From the NCBI GenBank assembly GCA_002328585.1, contig DCUV01000063.1, forward strand, positions 43,103 through 107,102: 64,000 bases of DNA. The letters run 5' to 3'. The notes below the pieces were generated by a model. The model searched no databases and was not told where the DNA came from. It worked only from the letters and a program-made list of their open reading frames with translations. The translations under genes were made by a program, and so were the position numbers. How positions within the stretch are numbered: the first letter of the stretch is position 1; each line of letters begins with the position of its first letter. The DNA is from Spirochaetia bacterium UBA2205. Its GTDB lineage: Bacteria > Spirochaetota > UBA4802 > UB4802. Shown here one piece after another: positions 34,722 to 44,279 of the stretch.

Positions 34722-35570
34722 GTGGAACTTATAGTACATCTTATAGCTGGTATAGCGTTATGTGTTATTACTGCTATAGTAGTTTATAAATTGCAATATA
34801 AAGCTCTGGCGATAGCTCTGGTCATGGTTCTATCAGCTTTATTTTTAGGTCTATCATATTTTTATAATGAAATGATTGGTCTTGAGCTTATTATAACGGG
34901 TGCTGTGTTTGGATATGTGGCAAAACGGTTTTCATTCCAGCGATATTTTATTACCAGTGTTACCATAGTATGGCTTTTGCTTTTGATTATTCATTATATA
35001 CTCTATTTTGTAAAAGGAATTGATGCTGTATCCGGCAATCAAAAAATTATTGAGGAAATCATTAATGCTTCATCAGTTCCTGTTACTGAAAAGCAGGTCT
35101 TATCACAACAATTGAAAGACTTTTTACCACTGATGCGCGTGCTTATGCCGTTTTCATATTTTTTTAGTTCTGCTGCAATTTCAATTTTAGTCTATGCATT
35201 TGTTTTTGCCTTCTTTGTGCGGTTTAAGTTTTTACAGACTGAAGACAATACAATTTCGCTTTTCCGTGTTGATGAATGGGTGGTTTTTTTGCTGATAGCA
35301 AGCTGGCTTGTTGTTCTGTTAGGTAAAGAATCACAAACTGTTTGGGCGATAGCTCTCAATATTGGACTTGTTTTATGTGTAGTCTATACTATACAGGGTA
35401 TATCGGTTATACTGTTCTTGTTTGAAAAGAAGCAATGGCCTAAATTGTATGGATTCCTTATACTTTTTGTTACAATTTTATTAGGATTCCAGGTGATGTT
35501 TTTTGTTATCACCATGCTGATGGGTATAGGTATTATTGATTTCTGGATGAATTTCAGAAAGATTGCATAA
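34722..35570 (+). CDS. DUF2232 multi-pass membrane protein (YybS-like)
   Basis: A 282-residue integral membrane protein with about seven or eight hydrophobic segments. The position between rpsR and rplI-dnaB is that of YybS-type DUF2232 proteins in other bacteria, and the topology fits. Its role is unknown. The start is GTG with a poor ribosome binding site, 15 bases after rpsR. Its end overlaps a possible upstream rplI extension, but the true rplI start is 25 bases beyond it. Confidence 0.8.
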   Translation: MELIVHLIAGIALCVITAIVVYKLQYKALAIALVMVLSALFLGLSYFYNEMIGLELIITGAVFGYVAKRFSFQRYFITSVTIVWLLLLIIHYILYFVKGIDAVSGNQKIIEEIINASSVPVTEKQVLSQQLKDFLPLMRVLMPFSYFFSSAAISILVYAFVFAFFVRFKFLQTEDNTISLFRVDEWVVFLLIASWLVVLLGKESQTVWAIALNIGLVLCVVYTIQGISVILFLFEKKQWPKLYGFLILFVTILLGFQVMFFVITMLMGIGIIDFWMNFRKIA

Positions 35571-35595
35571 ATTCAATTTTCGGAGGAATTTCAAT

Positions 35596-36039
35596 ATGAG
35601 AGTAATATTACAGAAAGATGTTCAAAATTTAGGTGAAGCTGGTGATATCAAGGAAGTAGCAGAAGGATTTGCCAGGAATTTCCTTTTGCCCAAGAAACTT
35701 GTTATACCATATAATGAATCAAGTGCAAAAGCAATTGAGCATCAAAAAAAACTAGTTAAAATAAAAAAGGAAAAACGTAAAAAAGAAGGGCAGAAGCTTG
35801 TGGAGGCATTATCAAGTGTTGCCTTAACTATTGGTGCTCAGGTTGGTGAGGATGAAAAGCTTTTTGGTTCGGTTACTGCTATCGACATTGCCGACAAACT
35901 TTTACAAATGGGATATACCATTGATAAACGGAAGATAGTGTTGCCCGAACCAATCAAAAAAGCCGGTGAGCATGAAGTAAAGATTAAATTAGAAGAAGGA
36001 TTAACTGCTACTATAAAGGTTAACGTGGTAAAGGAGTAA
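35596..36039 (+). CDS. rplI: 50S ribosomal protein bL9
   Basis: A 147-residue bL9. The N-terminal domain has MRVILQKDVQNLGEAGDIKE and GFARNFLLPKKLVIPYN. A connecting helix of Lys-rich heptads (about 43-75) leads to a C-terminal domain with EDEKLFGSVTAIDIADKL. The ATG at 35596 with CGGAGG upstream is chosen. The frame extends 11 codons further up, but that part is not conserved and overlaps the DUF2232 gene. Confidence 0.97.
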   Translation: MRVILQKDVQNLGEAGDIKEVAEGFARNFLLPKKLVIPYNESSAKAIEHQKKLVKIKKEKRKKEGQKLVEALSSVALTIGAQVGEDEKLFGSVTAIDIADKLLQMGYTIDKRKIVLPEPIKKAGEHEVKIKLEEGLTATIKVNVVKE

Positions 36040-36043
36040 TCGC

Positions 36044-37378
36044 ATGCTTGATGTTGGCATGCCTCCTCATGATACAGAGGCTGAAGCTGCGTGTTTATCT
36101 TCTATATTATTAAGTAAAGATGCATTGCTAAAGGTTATAGAAATCCTCCAGGTGGAGGATTTCTATATTGATGCACATAGAATGATCTATGAGGCAATCA
36201 GGGAGCTGGAAATAAAATCTGTTCCTATTGATCTCATTACTATAAAACAGCGGCTTCTTGATAAAAAACAGTTTGAAAAGGTTGGCGAAGATCAGGCTCT
36301 GGTCAATATATACAGAACTGTATCTACCTCAGCTAATGCTGAATATTATGCAAACAGGGTCAAAGAGTTAAGCTTACGCCGTAAGCTTATTGAAACATGC
36401 ACAACCATTGCCGAACGTTCATACGATACGACATTGGATACAAAAGTTTTACTGGATGATGCCGAGAAAGATATTTTCCTCATTACACAGCGCAGAATTA
36501 CCAGCGATTTTATAAGTTTAGCTAATGTTTTAAAAGAAACCCTTGAAAATATAGGGCACATGTATGAGACAAAAAGGCCTGTCACCGGTATTGCCGGTGG
36601 ATTTACTGACCTTGATGCAATGCTTACCGGCTTTCACCCTTCAGAGCTTATCATTATTGCCGCACGTCCATCAATGGGGAAAACTGCGCTTGCGCTGAAT
36701 ATTGCCAATCATGTTGCATTGCGTGAAAAGCAGCCAACATTGTTCTTTTCATTGGAAATGCCTGCTACACAGCTTGCTACCCGTATTTTATGTATTGAAT
36801 CATTGATTGATATGCAGCATGTCCGTACCGGTCAGATAAGCAATGAGCAATTGCGCAAACTGGTTGATATCTCAGGCAGACTTGAGAAATCACCAATGTT
36901 TATTGATGATACCCCTGGATTAAGCATATTTGAGTTGCGGGCAAAGGCACGACGATTTGCCCAAAAACAAAAGGTTGGCTTAATTGTTGTAGACTATATG
37001 CAGCTTATTATTGCCAATAGCCGTTTAGAGCGTCATCAGCAAATAGCTGAAATAAGCAATGCTTTGAAACAATTAGCCCGTGAGTTATCGGTACCGGTCA
37101 TTGCACTGTCACAGCTTTCACGTGCAGTAGAATCACGTACCGACCAGATGCCACAGTTGTCCGATCTGCGCGAGTCAGGGGCTATTGAACAGGATGCTGA
37201 TGTTGTGTTATTTATTTACCGTGAAGAGAAGGTAAAGAAAGAAACTGAGCGCCTTGGCATTGCAGACATCATTGTTGCCAAACAGCGTAATGGTCCAACA
37301 GGGAGGATAGAGTTGCGATTCTGGGATAAATACATGAAGTTTGGAACTGTTGAAAAATTCAGAGAAGAAGCTGAATGA
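36044..37378 (+). CDS. dnaB: Replicative DNA helicase
   Basis: The hexameric 5'-3' fork helicase, 444 residues. The N-terminal domain starts with PPHDTEAEAACLSSILLSKD. The RecA-like motor holds IIIAARPSMGKTALALNIAN (Walker A near residue 210), the Walker B region VGLIVVDYMQLI, and ALSQLSRAVE and LSDLRESGAIEQDADVV. AAAGGAG precedes the ATG, 4 bases after rplI. It is the last replication gene of the operon; the mlaE-type gene starts 1 base after its stop. Confidence 0.98.
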   Translation: MLDVGMPPHDTEAEAACLSSILLSKDALLKVIEILQVEDFYIDAHRMIYEAIRELEIKSVPIDLITIKQRLLDKKQFEKVGEDQALVNIYRTVSTSANAEYYANRVKELSLRRKLIETCTTIAERSYDTTLDTKVLLDDAEKDIFLITQRRITSDFISLANVLKETLENIGHMYETKRPVTGIAGGFTDLDAMLTGFHPSELIIIAARPSMGKTALALNIANHVALREKQPTLFFSLEMPATQLATRILCIESLIDMQHVRTGQISNEQLRKLVDISGRLEKSPMFIDDTPGLSIFELRAKARRFAQKQKVGLIVVDYMQLIIANSRLERHQQIAEISNALKQLARELSVPVIALSQLSRAVESRTDQMPQLSDLRESGAIEQDADVVLFIYREEKVKKETERLGIADIIVAKQRNGPTGRIELRFWDKYMKFGTVEKFREEAE

Positions 37379-37379
37379 G

Positions 37380-38165
37380 ATGAATAATGCTGAGATTATA
37401 TTCTTGCGCCCTGTTATGCAATTTTTTGAGTCTGTAGGCAATCATACCCTTTTTTTTGCTCAAACGGTTAAATGGATTTTTAAACCGCCATTTGATACAA
37501 AGAATATTTTATTGCAGATGCTCGAAATCGGTTATAAATCACTGCCGGTAACATGCATAACGCTTTTTTTTACGGGGATGGTAATGGCATTGCAGATTGG
37601 CAGGGCAATGGACTCGCTCATGTCCGGTTCATCAATATTTATTGGTAGTGCAGTGTCCATTGCCATGTTCAGGGAACTGTGCCCGGTACTTACGGCGCTC
37701 CTGCTATCAGGAAGGGTGGGTTCGGCAATAGCTGCTGAAATTGGCACCATGCGCGTTACCGAACAGATTGATGCTCTCATTACGCTTGATGCAAATCCCA
37801 TTCAGTACCTTTCGGTACCGCGCTTTATAGCATGTCTTGTCATGACACCGGTACTGGTTGTCATCACCGATGTGGTTGGCTCGTTAGGAGGAGCATTTAT
37901 TGCATATTTTAATTTAGGAATTACTATCGATAAATATCTTGAAAATGTTTTTAATTATTTGCAGGTTATGGATTTTTTAACAGGGTTATTGAAATCAGTT
38001 TTTTTTGGTATTGAGATTGCCATCATAGCCTGTTATCAGGGTTTTAATACATTTGGTGGAGCAGAAGGCGTTGGCAAATCTACTATCCGCGCGGTTGTTG
38101 CATCATCAATGACCATACTCATTTCTGATTACTTTCTTACATACCTTTTACAATTTATTGAATAG
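37380..38165 (+). CDS. mlaE: MlaE-family ABC transporter permease
   Basis: A 261-residue permease of the MlaE type, which moves phospholipids between the membranes of diderm bacteria with an MlaF ATPase and MlaD. Signature blocks are ITLFFTGMVMALQIGRAMDS (about 50) and FRELCPVLTALLLSGRVGSA followed by IAAEIGTMRVTEQIDAL (about 95-130). Five or so hydrophobic helices are visible. The ATG at 37380 follows the dnaB stop by one base. The ATPase and MlaD partners are not adjacent, which is unusual. The next gene is pcm. Confidence 0.9.
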   Translation: MNNAEIIFLRPVMQFFESVGNHTLFFAQTVKWIFKPPFDTKNILLQMLEIGYKSLPVTCITLFFTGMVMALQIGRAMDSLMSGSSIFIGSAVSIAMFRELCPVLTALLLSGRVGSAIAAEIGTMRVTEQIDALITLDANPIQYLSVPRFIACLVMTPVLVVITDVVGSLGGAFIAYFNLGITIDKYLENVFNYLQVMDFLTGLLKSVFFGIEIAIIACYQGFNTFGGAEGVGKSTIRAVVASSMTILISDYFLTYLLQFIE

Positions 38166-38181
38166 AATAAACGAATTGCCT

Positions 38182-38826
38182 ATGAAATCGCTGAAAAAAA
38201 GAAAAGAAGAATTTATTAAGGTATTGCAAAAAAACAGGATACCAAAAAGGATTGTTGATGCTTTTGCGATAGTTAATCAGGAAGATTTTTTTGATGAAAT
38301 ATATAGCGATGCACTGTATGGAACACAGCCCATTCCTTTCGCCCCTGGCAAAACAGGTGATGAGCCGCTGACAATGGCACGGATGATTCATTACTGTGGC
38401 ATTAAAAAAGATTCCCATGTCCTTGAGATTGGCACCGGTTCAGGATATTCAACAGCAATTTTAGCAAACCTTGCAAAATCCGTAACAACTATTGAGATTG
38501 ATGAAGAGCTGGCATTGCTTGCAAAGAAGCGATTTTTCCGCTTGAAGTTAACCAATATCAGAGTTTTTGCAGGTGATGGTACCGATGTTGATGAATCATT
38601 AGGGCTTTTTAATGCAGCCGTGATATTTGCAGGTTGTAAAAAAAGGCCATTGCTGCTGCTTCATGTCATGAAGCAGGATGGCGTAGTGGTGTTTCCTATG
38701 GGTCCAGCTCATCAGCAGCAGATTGCATTGATGCTTAATCACAGGGATGAAAATGTTGAAGGTATTTTCCCTGTTGTGTTTAAGGAGTTTTGTGCCTTTA
38801 TGCCAATTGCTGGCATATATGGATGA
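38182..38826 (+). CDS. pcm: Protein-L-isoaspartate O-methyltransferase
   Basis: PCMT methylates isoaspartyl residues so that damaged proteins can be repaired. The 214-residue product has the SAM-binding block VLEIGTGSGYSTAILANLA (about residue 78) and TTIEIDEELA. The front GDEPLTMARMIHYCG matches the usual GQTISqPymVA position in a divergent form, and a GPAHQQQ segment lies near the end. The divergence leaves a related methyltransferase role possible. The ATG at 38182 is preferred; a TTG at 38158 overlapping mlaE is possible. Its stop abuts the stop of the convergent zinc-ribbon gene. Confidence 0.8.
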   Translation: MKSLKKRKEEFIKVLQKNRIPKRIVDAFAIVNQEDFFDEIYSDALYGTQPIPFAPGKTGDEPLTMARMIHYCGIKKDSHVLEIGTGSGYSTAILANLAKSVTTIEIDEELALLAKKRFFRLKLTNIRVFAGDGTDVDESLGLFNAAVIFAGCKKRPLLLLHVMKQDGVVVFPMGPAHQQQIALMLNHRDENVEGIFPVVFKEFCAFMPIAGIYG

Positions 38827-39171
38827 TTATATATCAGATTTTTTAATTTTATCCGGATCCTCATCGGGCTTGTAACAGTAACGGCAACCATAGATTAAAA
38901 TCTTTGTGCTGTCTTTTACAATTTTTGATGCATACAGTGCCTCATAGCGCGAAAGCTTTGAGCCACATACAGGGCATGTTCTTTCTTTCATGGAAGCAGG
39001 GATAAAATTTTTATCAACGGTTTTAGCTGGCATTACAGTGGCAGCTTTATTTGTCTCTTTTTTTGACGATTGCGAAGTTTTGTTTTGCAGATGATGATAC
39101 AGCGAAAGCATATATAAAAATAATGCAATACCTGCTCCAAATGACAGTATGTATAAAATAATCTCAATCAT
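38827..39171 (-). CDS. Single-pass membrane protein with zinc ribbon
   Basis: A 114-residue protein. An N-terminal transmembrane helix (about residues 2-24) and a Ser/Lys/Thr-rich linker are followed by Cys-X2-Cys in ERTCPVCGSKLSRYE (about 70) and a second Cys-X2-Cys in YGCRYCYKPDED (about 95). This forms a zinc-ribbon-like tail. No function is recognised. It lies 5 bases downstream of the methyltransferase gene at the end of the mrf operon and ends exactly at the pcm stop. Confidence 0.7.
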   Translation of the reverse strand: MIEIILYILSFGAGIALFLYMLSLYHHLQNKTSQSSKKETNKAATVMPAKTVDKNFIPASMKERTCPVCGSKLSRYEALYASKIVKDSTKILIYGCRYCYKPDEDPDKIKKSDI

Positions 39172-39176
39172 GGATG

Positions 39177-39899
39177 CTATGCCCTTTTTGTTATAACGTT
39201 AATCATAATGGTATGATCCGTTACTGGTTTCATGGTGTAATCTCCTACCATATCCACTACCAATAATCCACATTTTTTTATAATAGGAATTATCTCATCA
39301 ATGGTGTATATGCGTTGCAGGTGTTCTTCAGTAATGGTGCAGCTTTGTGTTGCAAATGTCAATTTGGTATATACCATCTTTGATTTTTCATCATATTCAT
39401 TATACCATGTGATATCCGTCCCTTTTACTGTATATGAAAAAAGCCTGCGATGAAAGTTTTTCATTATATTATACTGAGTGGTAATATCAAAAAGAAATAT
39501 ACTGTTATACGACATGCAATTGTATGCACAACGCAATGCTTTTGCAAAATCATCATAGGTAAGCAGATAGTTAAAGGTATCGTGTACTGAAAATATAAAA
39601 TCAACTGTCTTTGATAGTGCAAAACAGGTAATATCACCACAAAAGATGTGAAAATTTTTGTAAGCCCGCGTTTTTGCAATGGATAGCATTGCTATTGATT
39701 TATCCATGCCATATATTTCATAATCATCCATGGAAAATTTTGGCCCAAACTTGCCGGTGCCGCAGCCAAGTTCAAGCACAGTGCGTGGATTGGAAATGTA
39801 CTTGCACATAACGTTGCGCAGGTATCGGTACCATTCGTTATAGTTAACATGCTGAAGCATGTAGTCATAATACGGTGCTAAGTGGTGATATTCGTTCAT
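39177..39899 (-). CDS. Class I SAM-dependent methyltransferase
   Basis: A 240-residue methyltransferase with YHHLAPYYDYML at the N-terminus. The glycine-rich motif I is VLELGCGTGKFGPKF (about residue 44), followed by YGMDKSIAML and a FSVHDTFNYLLTYDDF motif. The substrate is unknown; small-molecule and quinone-like targets share this fold. The ATG at 39899 overlaps the mrfB stop as ATGA, so translation is coupled. A start six codons up (39917) is possible. It belongs to the mrfA-mrfB operon. Confidence 0.83.
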   Translation of the reverse strand: MNEYHHLAPYYDYMLQHVNYNEWYRYLRNVMCKYISNPRTVLELGCGTGKFGPKFSMDDYEIYGMDKSIAMLSIAKTRAYKNFHIFCGDITCFALSKTVDFIFSVHDTFNYLLTYDDFAKALRCAYNCMSYNSIFLFDITTQYNIMKNFHRRLFSYTVKGTDITWYNEYDEKSKMVYTKLTFATQSCTITEEHLQRIYTIDEIIPIIKKCGLLVVDMVGDYTMKPVTDHTIMINVITKRA

Positions 39900-41077
39900 G
39901 GGGCGGTATGCTTCCATTGTAATTTTTTATGTAAGCGGTTTATTCGGTGAGCAAATCGTGCTTTGTAGCGGCTGTTGAGTTCATTGTCATCTGGTGATAC
40001 ATTAATAATAACTATCGCCCTGCTGCAGTATTCAAGTGCTTTTTCATAGTCTTTTACTACATGCTCATAGTGTTTGGCAAGTTCTTCCAGTGAAAAAAGG
40101 TTGATATACTTTTCCCAGAATGCCAATGCCCTGTCGGTATAACCCAATCGCTTTAATGCTGTTGAATATTTTTTAAAAAGCGAATGCTCGTTATGGAGTA
40201 ATGCAAATCCTGCATATTCAACAAGTTCTACAAACAACTGGATATTGCGGCTATAAAGATGTTTGGCAATGTTTTTATAAAGGTTTGATGGCACCTGATG
40301 AAATTGTTTTGCATGCAGCATTTGATAGAGAGTATTAAAAAAAACCAGCAGTAAAACCATTGAGGTTATGTCTATACGGTTGTGTTCAATAACATTGATA
40401 ATACGCGGGTCAAAACCTGTTTGCTGATAGGTAAAATATACATCGGGGATAAGGTAGCCAGGGATATCGTCAGTACGGGTAACGTCAAGCAAAAGCTCTT
40501 CAAGCGATTTTAGCGAGCAGCTTGAATAAATAGATTTGAATATTGAGCGGGCTGGTTTTAGCAAATCAATGACAGGCATTGATACGGGAAAGCCCGGTAT
40601 ACGGTTAATCCTGAACCTGGTTTTTATAATGGGGATATCAAATGTTTTTCCGTTAAAGGTTACAATAGCTTTGTAGTTGTTTACCGTATCAGCAAAGTAA
40701 TAGAGCAGTGCGGGTTCATGAGCGTATTCACGCATGAATAGTTGCTCAATGGTAAAAACGTTATTGGTAAAGTATCCTATGCCAACTAAAAATGCATAGT
40801 TGCCTGTCCCGCTTGTAAGGGATGTTGTCTCGATGTCAAAAAAGATACACTCATGGAGATGTATGGGTTGCATATGGTGTATGCGGCAGTAATCATCAAG
40901 ATATATTTGTCCAGTAGTGATAGGGAAGCTATCAATATCATAGTGGTGAGCAAACAGCGTGATTGCACCATGGGGGGTCATTATGTCGCTGCCGCCATTG
41001 TGTTGTATCCATGAACTATCGTGCACAACAGTTTCCTGCTTAGTGTAATATATGTCCAGCCTGTCCTTCAAATTCAT
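39896..41077 (-). CDS. mrfB: MrfB/YprB-like DEDD exonuclease
   Basis: A 393-residue protein of the YprB family, renamed MrfB in Bacillus for its part in mitomycin C repair. The RNase H-like exonuclease domain starts with IFFDIETTSLTSG (about residue 79), providing the first D and E, followed by VGIGYF, IVTFNGKTFDIPI, and a later HNRIDITSM with the closing Asp (about 237). The last 100 residues form TPR-like helices, as in the family. The ATG at 41077 lies inside the end of mrfA, so the two are translationally coupled. In B. subtilis MrfA and MrfB work in a UvrABC-independent excision pathway. Confidence 0.9.
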   Translation of the reverse strand: MNLKDRLDIYYTKQETVVHDSSWIQHNGGSDIMTPHGAITLFAHHYDIDSFPITTGQIYLDDYCRIHHMQPIHLHECIFFDIETTSLTSGTGNYAFLVGIGYFTNNVFTIEQLFMREYAHEPALLYYFADTVNNYKAIVTFNGKTFDIPIIKTRFRINRIPGFPVSMPVIDLLKPARSIFKSIYSSCSLKSLEELLLDVTRTDDIPGYLIPDVYFTYQQTGFDPRIINVIEHNRIDITSMVLLLVFFNTLYQMLHAKQFHQVPSNLYKNIAKHLYSRNIQLFVELVEYAGFALLHNEHSLFKKYSTALKRLGYTDRALAFWEKYINLFSLEELAKHYEHVVKDYEKALEYCSRAIVIINVSPDDNELNSRYKARFAHRINRLHKKLQWKHTAP

Positions 41078-43319
41078 TGTGCAATATTTCAAGAAGTGCT
41101 ATTATTTTTTCTTTTATCCCTGTTCGGGTTATCATTGGTCCTATGCAGGCGGGGCAGCCGTTTGTGCAGGTACAGGCGGCTATGACCTCTTTTGAGGCTT
41201 GCGCTATCAAACCAAATATGGCAAAAATTCGTTCGGAGATACCAACGCCACCCGGAACGGCATCATAGATAAATATAGTTGGCCTTTGGGTAAAGTGTGA
41301 AAGATTTTCAAACACCACACGTATATCGCCATAGTCGCATAATGTGTACAACGGTGCAATGGTTCGCAAAATATAGGATAGCCCTATGAAAACCTCCCCG
41401 GCTTCTTCCCGTTCAAATTGTTGTACACACTCGTCGGTAAAGCTGCACCACACTGATGTGGAATGCATCTCCAATTCGGGAAGATTAATTTTGCCCCAGC
41501 CGATATTCTCATGCGAACCAAATTTTATCTTTTTAAACATGATGGCTTTGGTGCGTACATTGACCTCGCCTAAACTGAGTGTTGCTATTGAAAATGATTT
41601 ATTATTAAATTCCTCAAGTACATGGATATCAGTTTTTTCCTCTGCATCGGTATAATAATCAGATTCAACATCATGGCAATAGGCAATTTTACGTTCCCAG
41701 TCTAATTTGTCAATGTAGTACTGTTGTCCCTGATGGATATAGATTGCATCATCGTGAATCATGGTGGGTGCTGATGGATAGTCAATCTGACCAATGACCT
41801 CAGCGTGATTATCATTATGTACTATCACCACATTGTCCTGGGAAGCACTGCGAAGCGAAATGTCATTTGCAGGATAGATATCGCTCATCCAGTGAAATTT
41901 TCCGCCCGATTCTTTTAAGATATTTTTTGATGCCAGGTATTGCAGCATCTCTTTTGTGGTTAGATGGTGATGGGTAAACAGTTCATCAGTTGAAAACGGA
42001 ATTTCAAATGCTGCACATTTAATGTGATCCATAAGTATCAGCAGATTATCAGGGTTGATATTGGCAGTTTCCGGATTGTTTTCAAAAACAAAATGGGGGT
42101 GTTTGGCAATGTATTGATCAAGCGGAGAGCTTGTTGCAACCATGATTGCCAGTGATTCGGCACCGCGACGGCCTGCGCGTCCCGATTGTTGCTGAAGCGA
42201 TGCAATAGAGCCGGGATAGCCCACTGATATGGCACAGTCGAGCATGCCAATATCAATGCCAAGTTCTAAAGCGTTGGTTGAAACTACAGCGTTAATCTTT
42301 TTTTCACGAAGTCCCTTCTCAATCTGACGCCGTTCATTGGGGAGGTATCCACCACGGTATGCAGCAACAGAATAGTTGTTGCACTTTTCCTTTAAGTAGG
42401 TAGCTATAATCTCCACGCGCAGCCTGCTTCGGCAAAAAATGATAGTTGAAACATTATTTTTAACACACAATGAGCCTATGGCGGCTGCCTCTTTTATGGA
42501 TGATGCGCGTATCCCCAGTGCTTTATCCATAACAGGAGGATTATAAATAACAAAATGTTTTTTCCCGCGCGGTGCGCCGTTGTTGTCAATGATTGTAAAG
42601 GGCAATTCAAAAATTGTTTCAGCTAACTCTTTAGGATTATGGATGGTAGCTGAGCAGCAGATAAATTGCGGATTGCTGCCGTAAAATGAGCATATGCGTT
42701 TTAACCGTCGCATGAGGTTGGCAAAATGGCTCCCAAAAACACCTTTATAGGTGTGTATTTCATCAACAACGATGTATTGAAGATTTTCAAAAAGCTTAAC
42801 CCATATGGTATGGTGTGGCAAAATTCCTGAATGGAGCATATCAGGATTGGTAATGACAATATTGCCTGCTGTGCGGATTGCTTTGCGTGCAGATTGTGGT
42901 GTGTCGCCATCAAAGGTATATGTTTTAACCGATAGCCCCGCAAAACCAATGATCTCCTGCAGCTCAGAAAGCTGATCCTGCGAAAGTGCTTTTGTTGGGA
43001 AAAGATATAATGCTCGTGCATCAGGATGTTTTACTATGTGATTGAGTACGGGAAGATTATAGCACAATGTTTTCCCGGATGCTGTTGGTGTTACAACAAC
43101 AATGTTTTCTTTTCTTTGTACTGCATCGTAGGCGCTACGCTGATGAGTGTAGAGCTTTTCAATTCCGCGGTTTTTATACACTGCTATAATTGTTTCATCA
43201 CAATTATCGGGATATAAGGCATATTCTGCTTCTTTAGCAGGGATGGTATGCCATGCAGCAACCTGCTTTATAAATGGTTCATAATTTGTAAGATATTCTA
43301 TAAGCTGTTCAATATTCAT
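41040..43319 (-). CDS. mrfA: MrfA/YprA-like DEAD-box helicase with DUF1998 zinc domain
   Basis: A 759-residue superfamily 2 DNA helicase. The motor shows a Q-motif area YTHQRSAYDAVQ, Walker A VVTPTASGKTLCYN (about residue 81), DEIHTY (about 187), SAT, and motif VI QQSGRAGRRG (about 385). The C-terminal DUF1998 domain holds the cysteine cluster CTCTNGCPACIG (about 727), a four-Cys zinc site needed in MrfA. The length matches B. subtilis MrfA (749). It starts 2 bases after the DUF2156 stop. Confidence 0.94.
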   Translation of the reverse strand: MNIEQLIEYLTNYEPFIKQVAAWHTIPAKEAEYALYPDNCDETIIAVYKNRGIEKLYTHQRSAYDAVQRKENIVVVTPTASGKTLCYNLPVLNHIVKHPDARALYLFPTKALSQDQLSELQEIIGFAGLSVKTYTFDGDTPQSARKAIRTAGNIVITNPDMLHSGILPHHTIWVKLFENLQYIVVDEIHTYKGVFGSHFANLMRRLKRICSFYGSNPQFICCSATIHNPKELAETIFELPFTIIDNNGAPRGKKHFVIYNPPVMDKALGIRASSIKEAAAIGSLCVKNNVSTIIFCRSRLRVEIIATYLKEKCNNYSVAAYRGGYLPNERRQIEKGLREKKINAVVSTNALELGIDIGMLDCAISVGYPGSIASLQQQSGRAGRRGAESLAIMVATSSPLDQYIAKHPHFVFENNPETANINPDNLLILMDHIKCAAFEIPFSTDELFTHHHLTTKEMLQYLASKNILKESGGKFHWMSDIYPANDISLRSASQDNVVIVHNDNHAEVIGQIDYPSAPTMIHDDAIYIHQGQQYYIDKLDWERKIAYCHDVESDYYTDAEEKTDIHVLEEFNNKSFSIATLSLGEVNVRTKAIMFKKIKFGSHENIGWGKINLPELEMHSTSVWCSFTDECVQQFEREEAGEVFIGLSYILRTIAPLYTLCDYGDIRVVFENLSHFTQRPTIFIYDAVPGGVGISERIFAIFGLIAQASKEVIAACTCTNGCPACIGPMITRTGIKEKIIALLEILHNEFEGQAGHILH

Positions 43320-43321
43320 TG

Positions 43322-44170
43322 TTATGGATAACTCACGCGATATTTTGTTACTATCATATCCGGCTGGTATGATCGTTTTGCAAAGCGCAGAGCTTCAACA
43401 CCTAAATCCTGTTCAAAGTTAAAAAATTTATAGTTAGCTGGCAATGCATTTGCACAGTGGTTGTAAAGATACTGATATATTCCCTTATAGCTTGTTATGG
43501 CTTTTGCAAAATGTATTGCAAACATATCAACGGTAATTGCTTCGCCAATAATAAATGCTGCCGGTTTATCGTCAACATAATATATACTGCCACACAGATT
43601 AAGTTCGTCAAGCAGCATGCATGCTTCACTGCAGGCGCTAACATCAGCCGAGGTGCCCGATTCTTTTTTCCATTCATCAAGTACATACAGTGCATCGTTT
43701 ATCCGTTCAGATGTCAGTGGTAAAACAGTTGCGGAATATTTTGCTGTAAATTGATAAAGCAGGTTTCGTTTGCCATGCAGTTTTTTACCGGGGTATGTAG
43801 CCAATTTTTCCTTTGTGTAAACATAGTCCGAATCGCCATCGTTGTAGTAGTAGCCCAATCCCTTTTCGGTAAAAAAATGAAGCCAATCGTCAGCAATTGG
43901 GAAAAGACAGCTTCCGGAAATTAACAGTTGTGTTAGCTTTTCGGCATACTCAAAATCCATGGGTTTAACGGGCATGATGTAGCTGGTACCATCATAGGTT
44001 ATGCCCCGGACTGCAACAATATCTCCGCTTATAACTGAATAGTTGTGTTCTTTTCTAAAAAGATATAAATTTGCAAACGAATATTCAGAAATTGGCAGTT
44101 GAATCTGGCTTAAAAGCGGTTGTAAAATAGCTTTGTGCGATAGTTCCAGTAATTGTTCTTTGATTGCCAT
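43322..44170 (-). CDS. DUF2156 (LPG synthase C-terminal-like) acyltransferase-fold protein
   Basis: A 282-residue protein of the DUF2156 type, a double GNAT-fold related to the catalytic part of phosphatidylglycerol lysyltransferase. The family pattern ISEYSFANLYLFRKEHNYSV lies near residue 26. A YYVDDKPAAFIIGEAITVDM strand (about 197) and FNFEQDLGVEALRFAKRSY at the C-terminus also fit. A soluble stand-alone domain without the membrane part could modify an amino-acyl or lipid substrate; the target is unknown. It is the first gene of the mrf cluster, which is an unexpected partner. Confidence 0.8.
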   Translation of the reverse strand: MAIKEQLLELSHKAILQPLLSQIQLPISEYSFANLYLFRKEHNYSVISGDIVAVRGITYDGTSYIMPVKPMDFEYAEKLTQLLISGSCLFPIADDWLHFFTEKGLGYYYNDGDSDYVYTKEKLATYPGKKLHGKRNLLYQFTAKYSATVLPLTSERINDALYVLDEWKKESGTSADVSACSEACMLLDELNLCGSIYYVDDKPAAFIIGEAITVDMFAIHFAKAITSYKGIYQYLYNHCANALPANYKFFNFEQDLGVEALRFAKRSYQPDMIVTKYRVSYP

Positions 44171-44279
44171 AGATATCCCTTTTCATAAATATGCCTTTGT
44201 CCGGGCATAGTATGGAGTATTCTTTCTTTTTCAATCTTATTTTTTATTTTATAATTGCTATAAAATTGTTATAAATCTA

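Noticed and set aside
36044..37378. Possible intein or insertion in dnaB
   Set aside because: The length and motif order are those of a normal DnaB without insertion.
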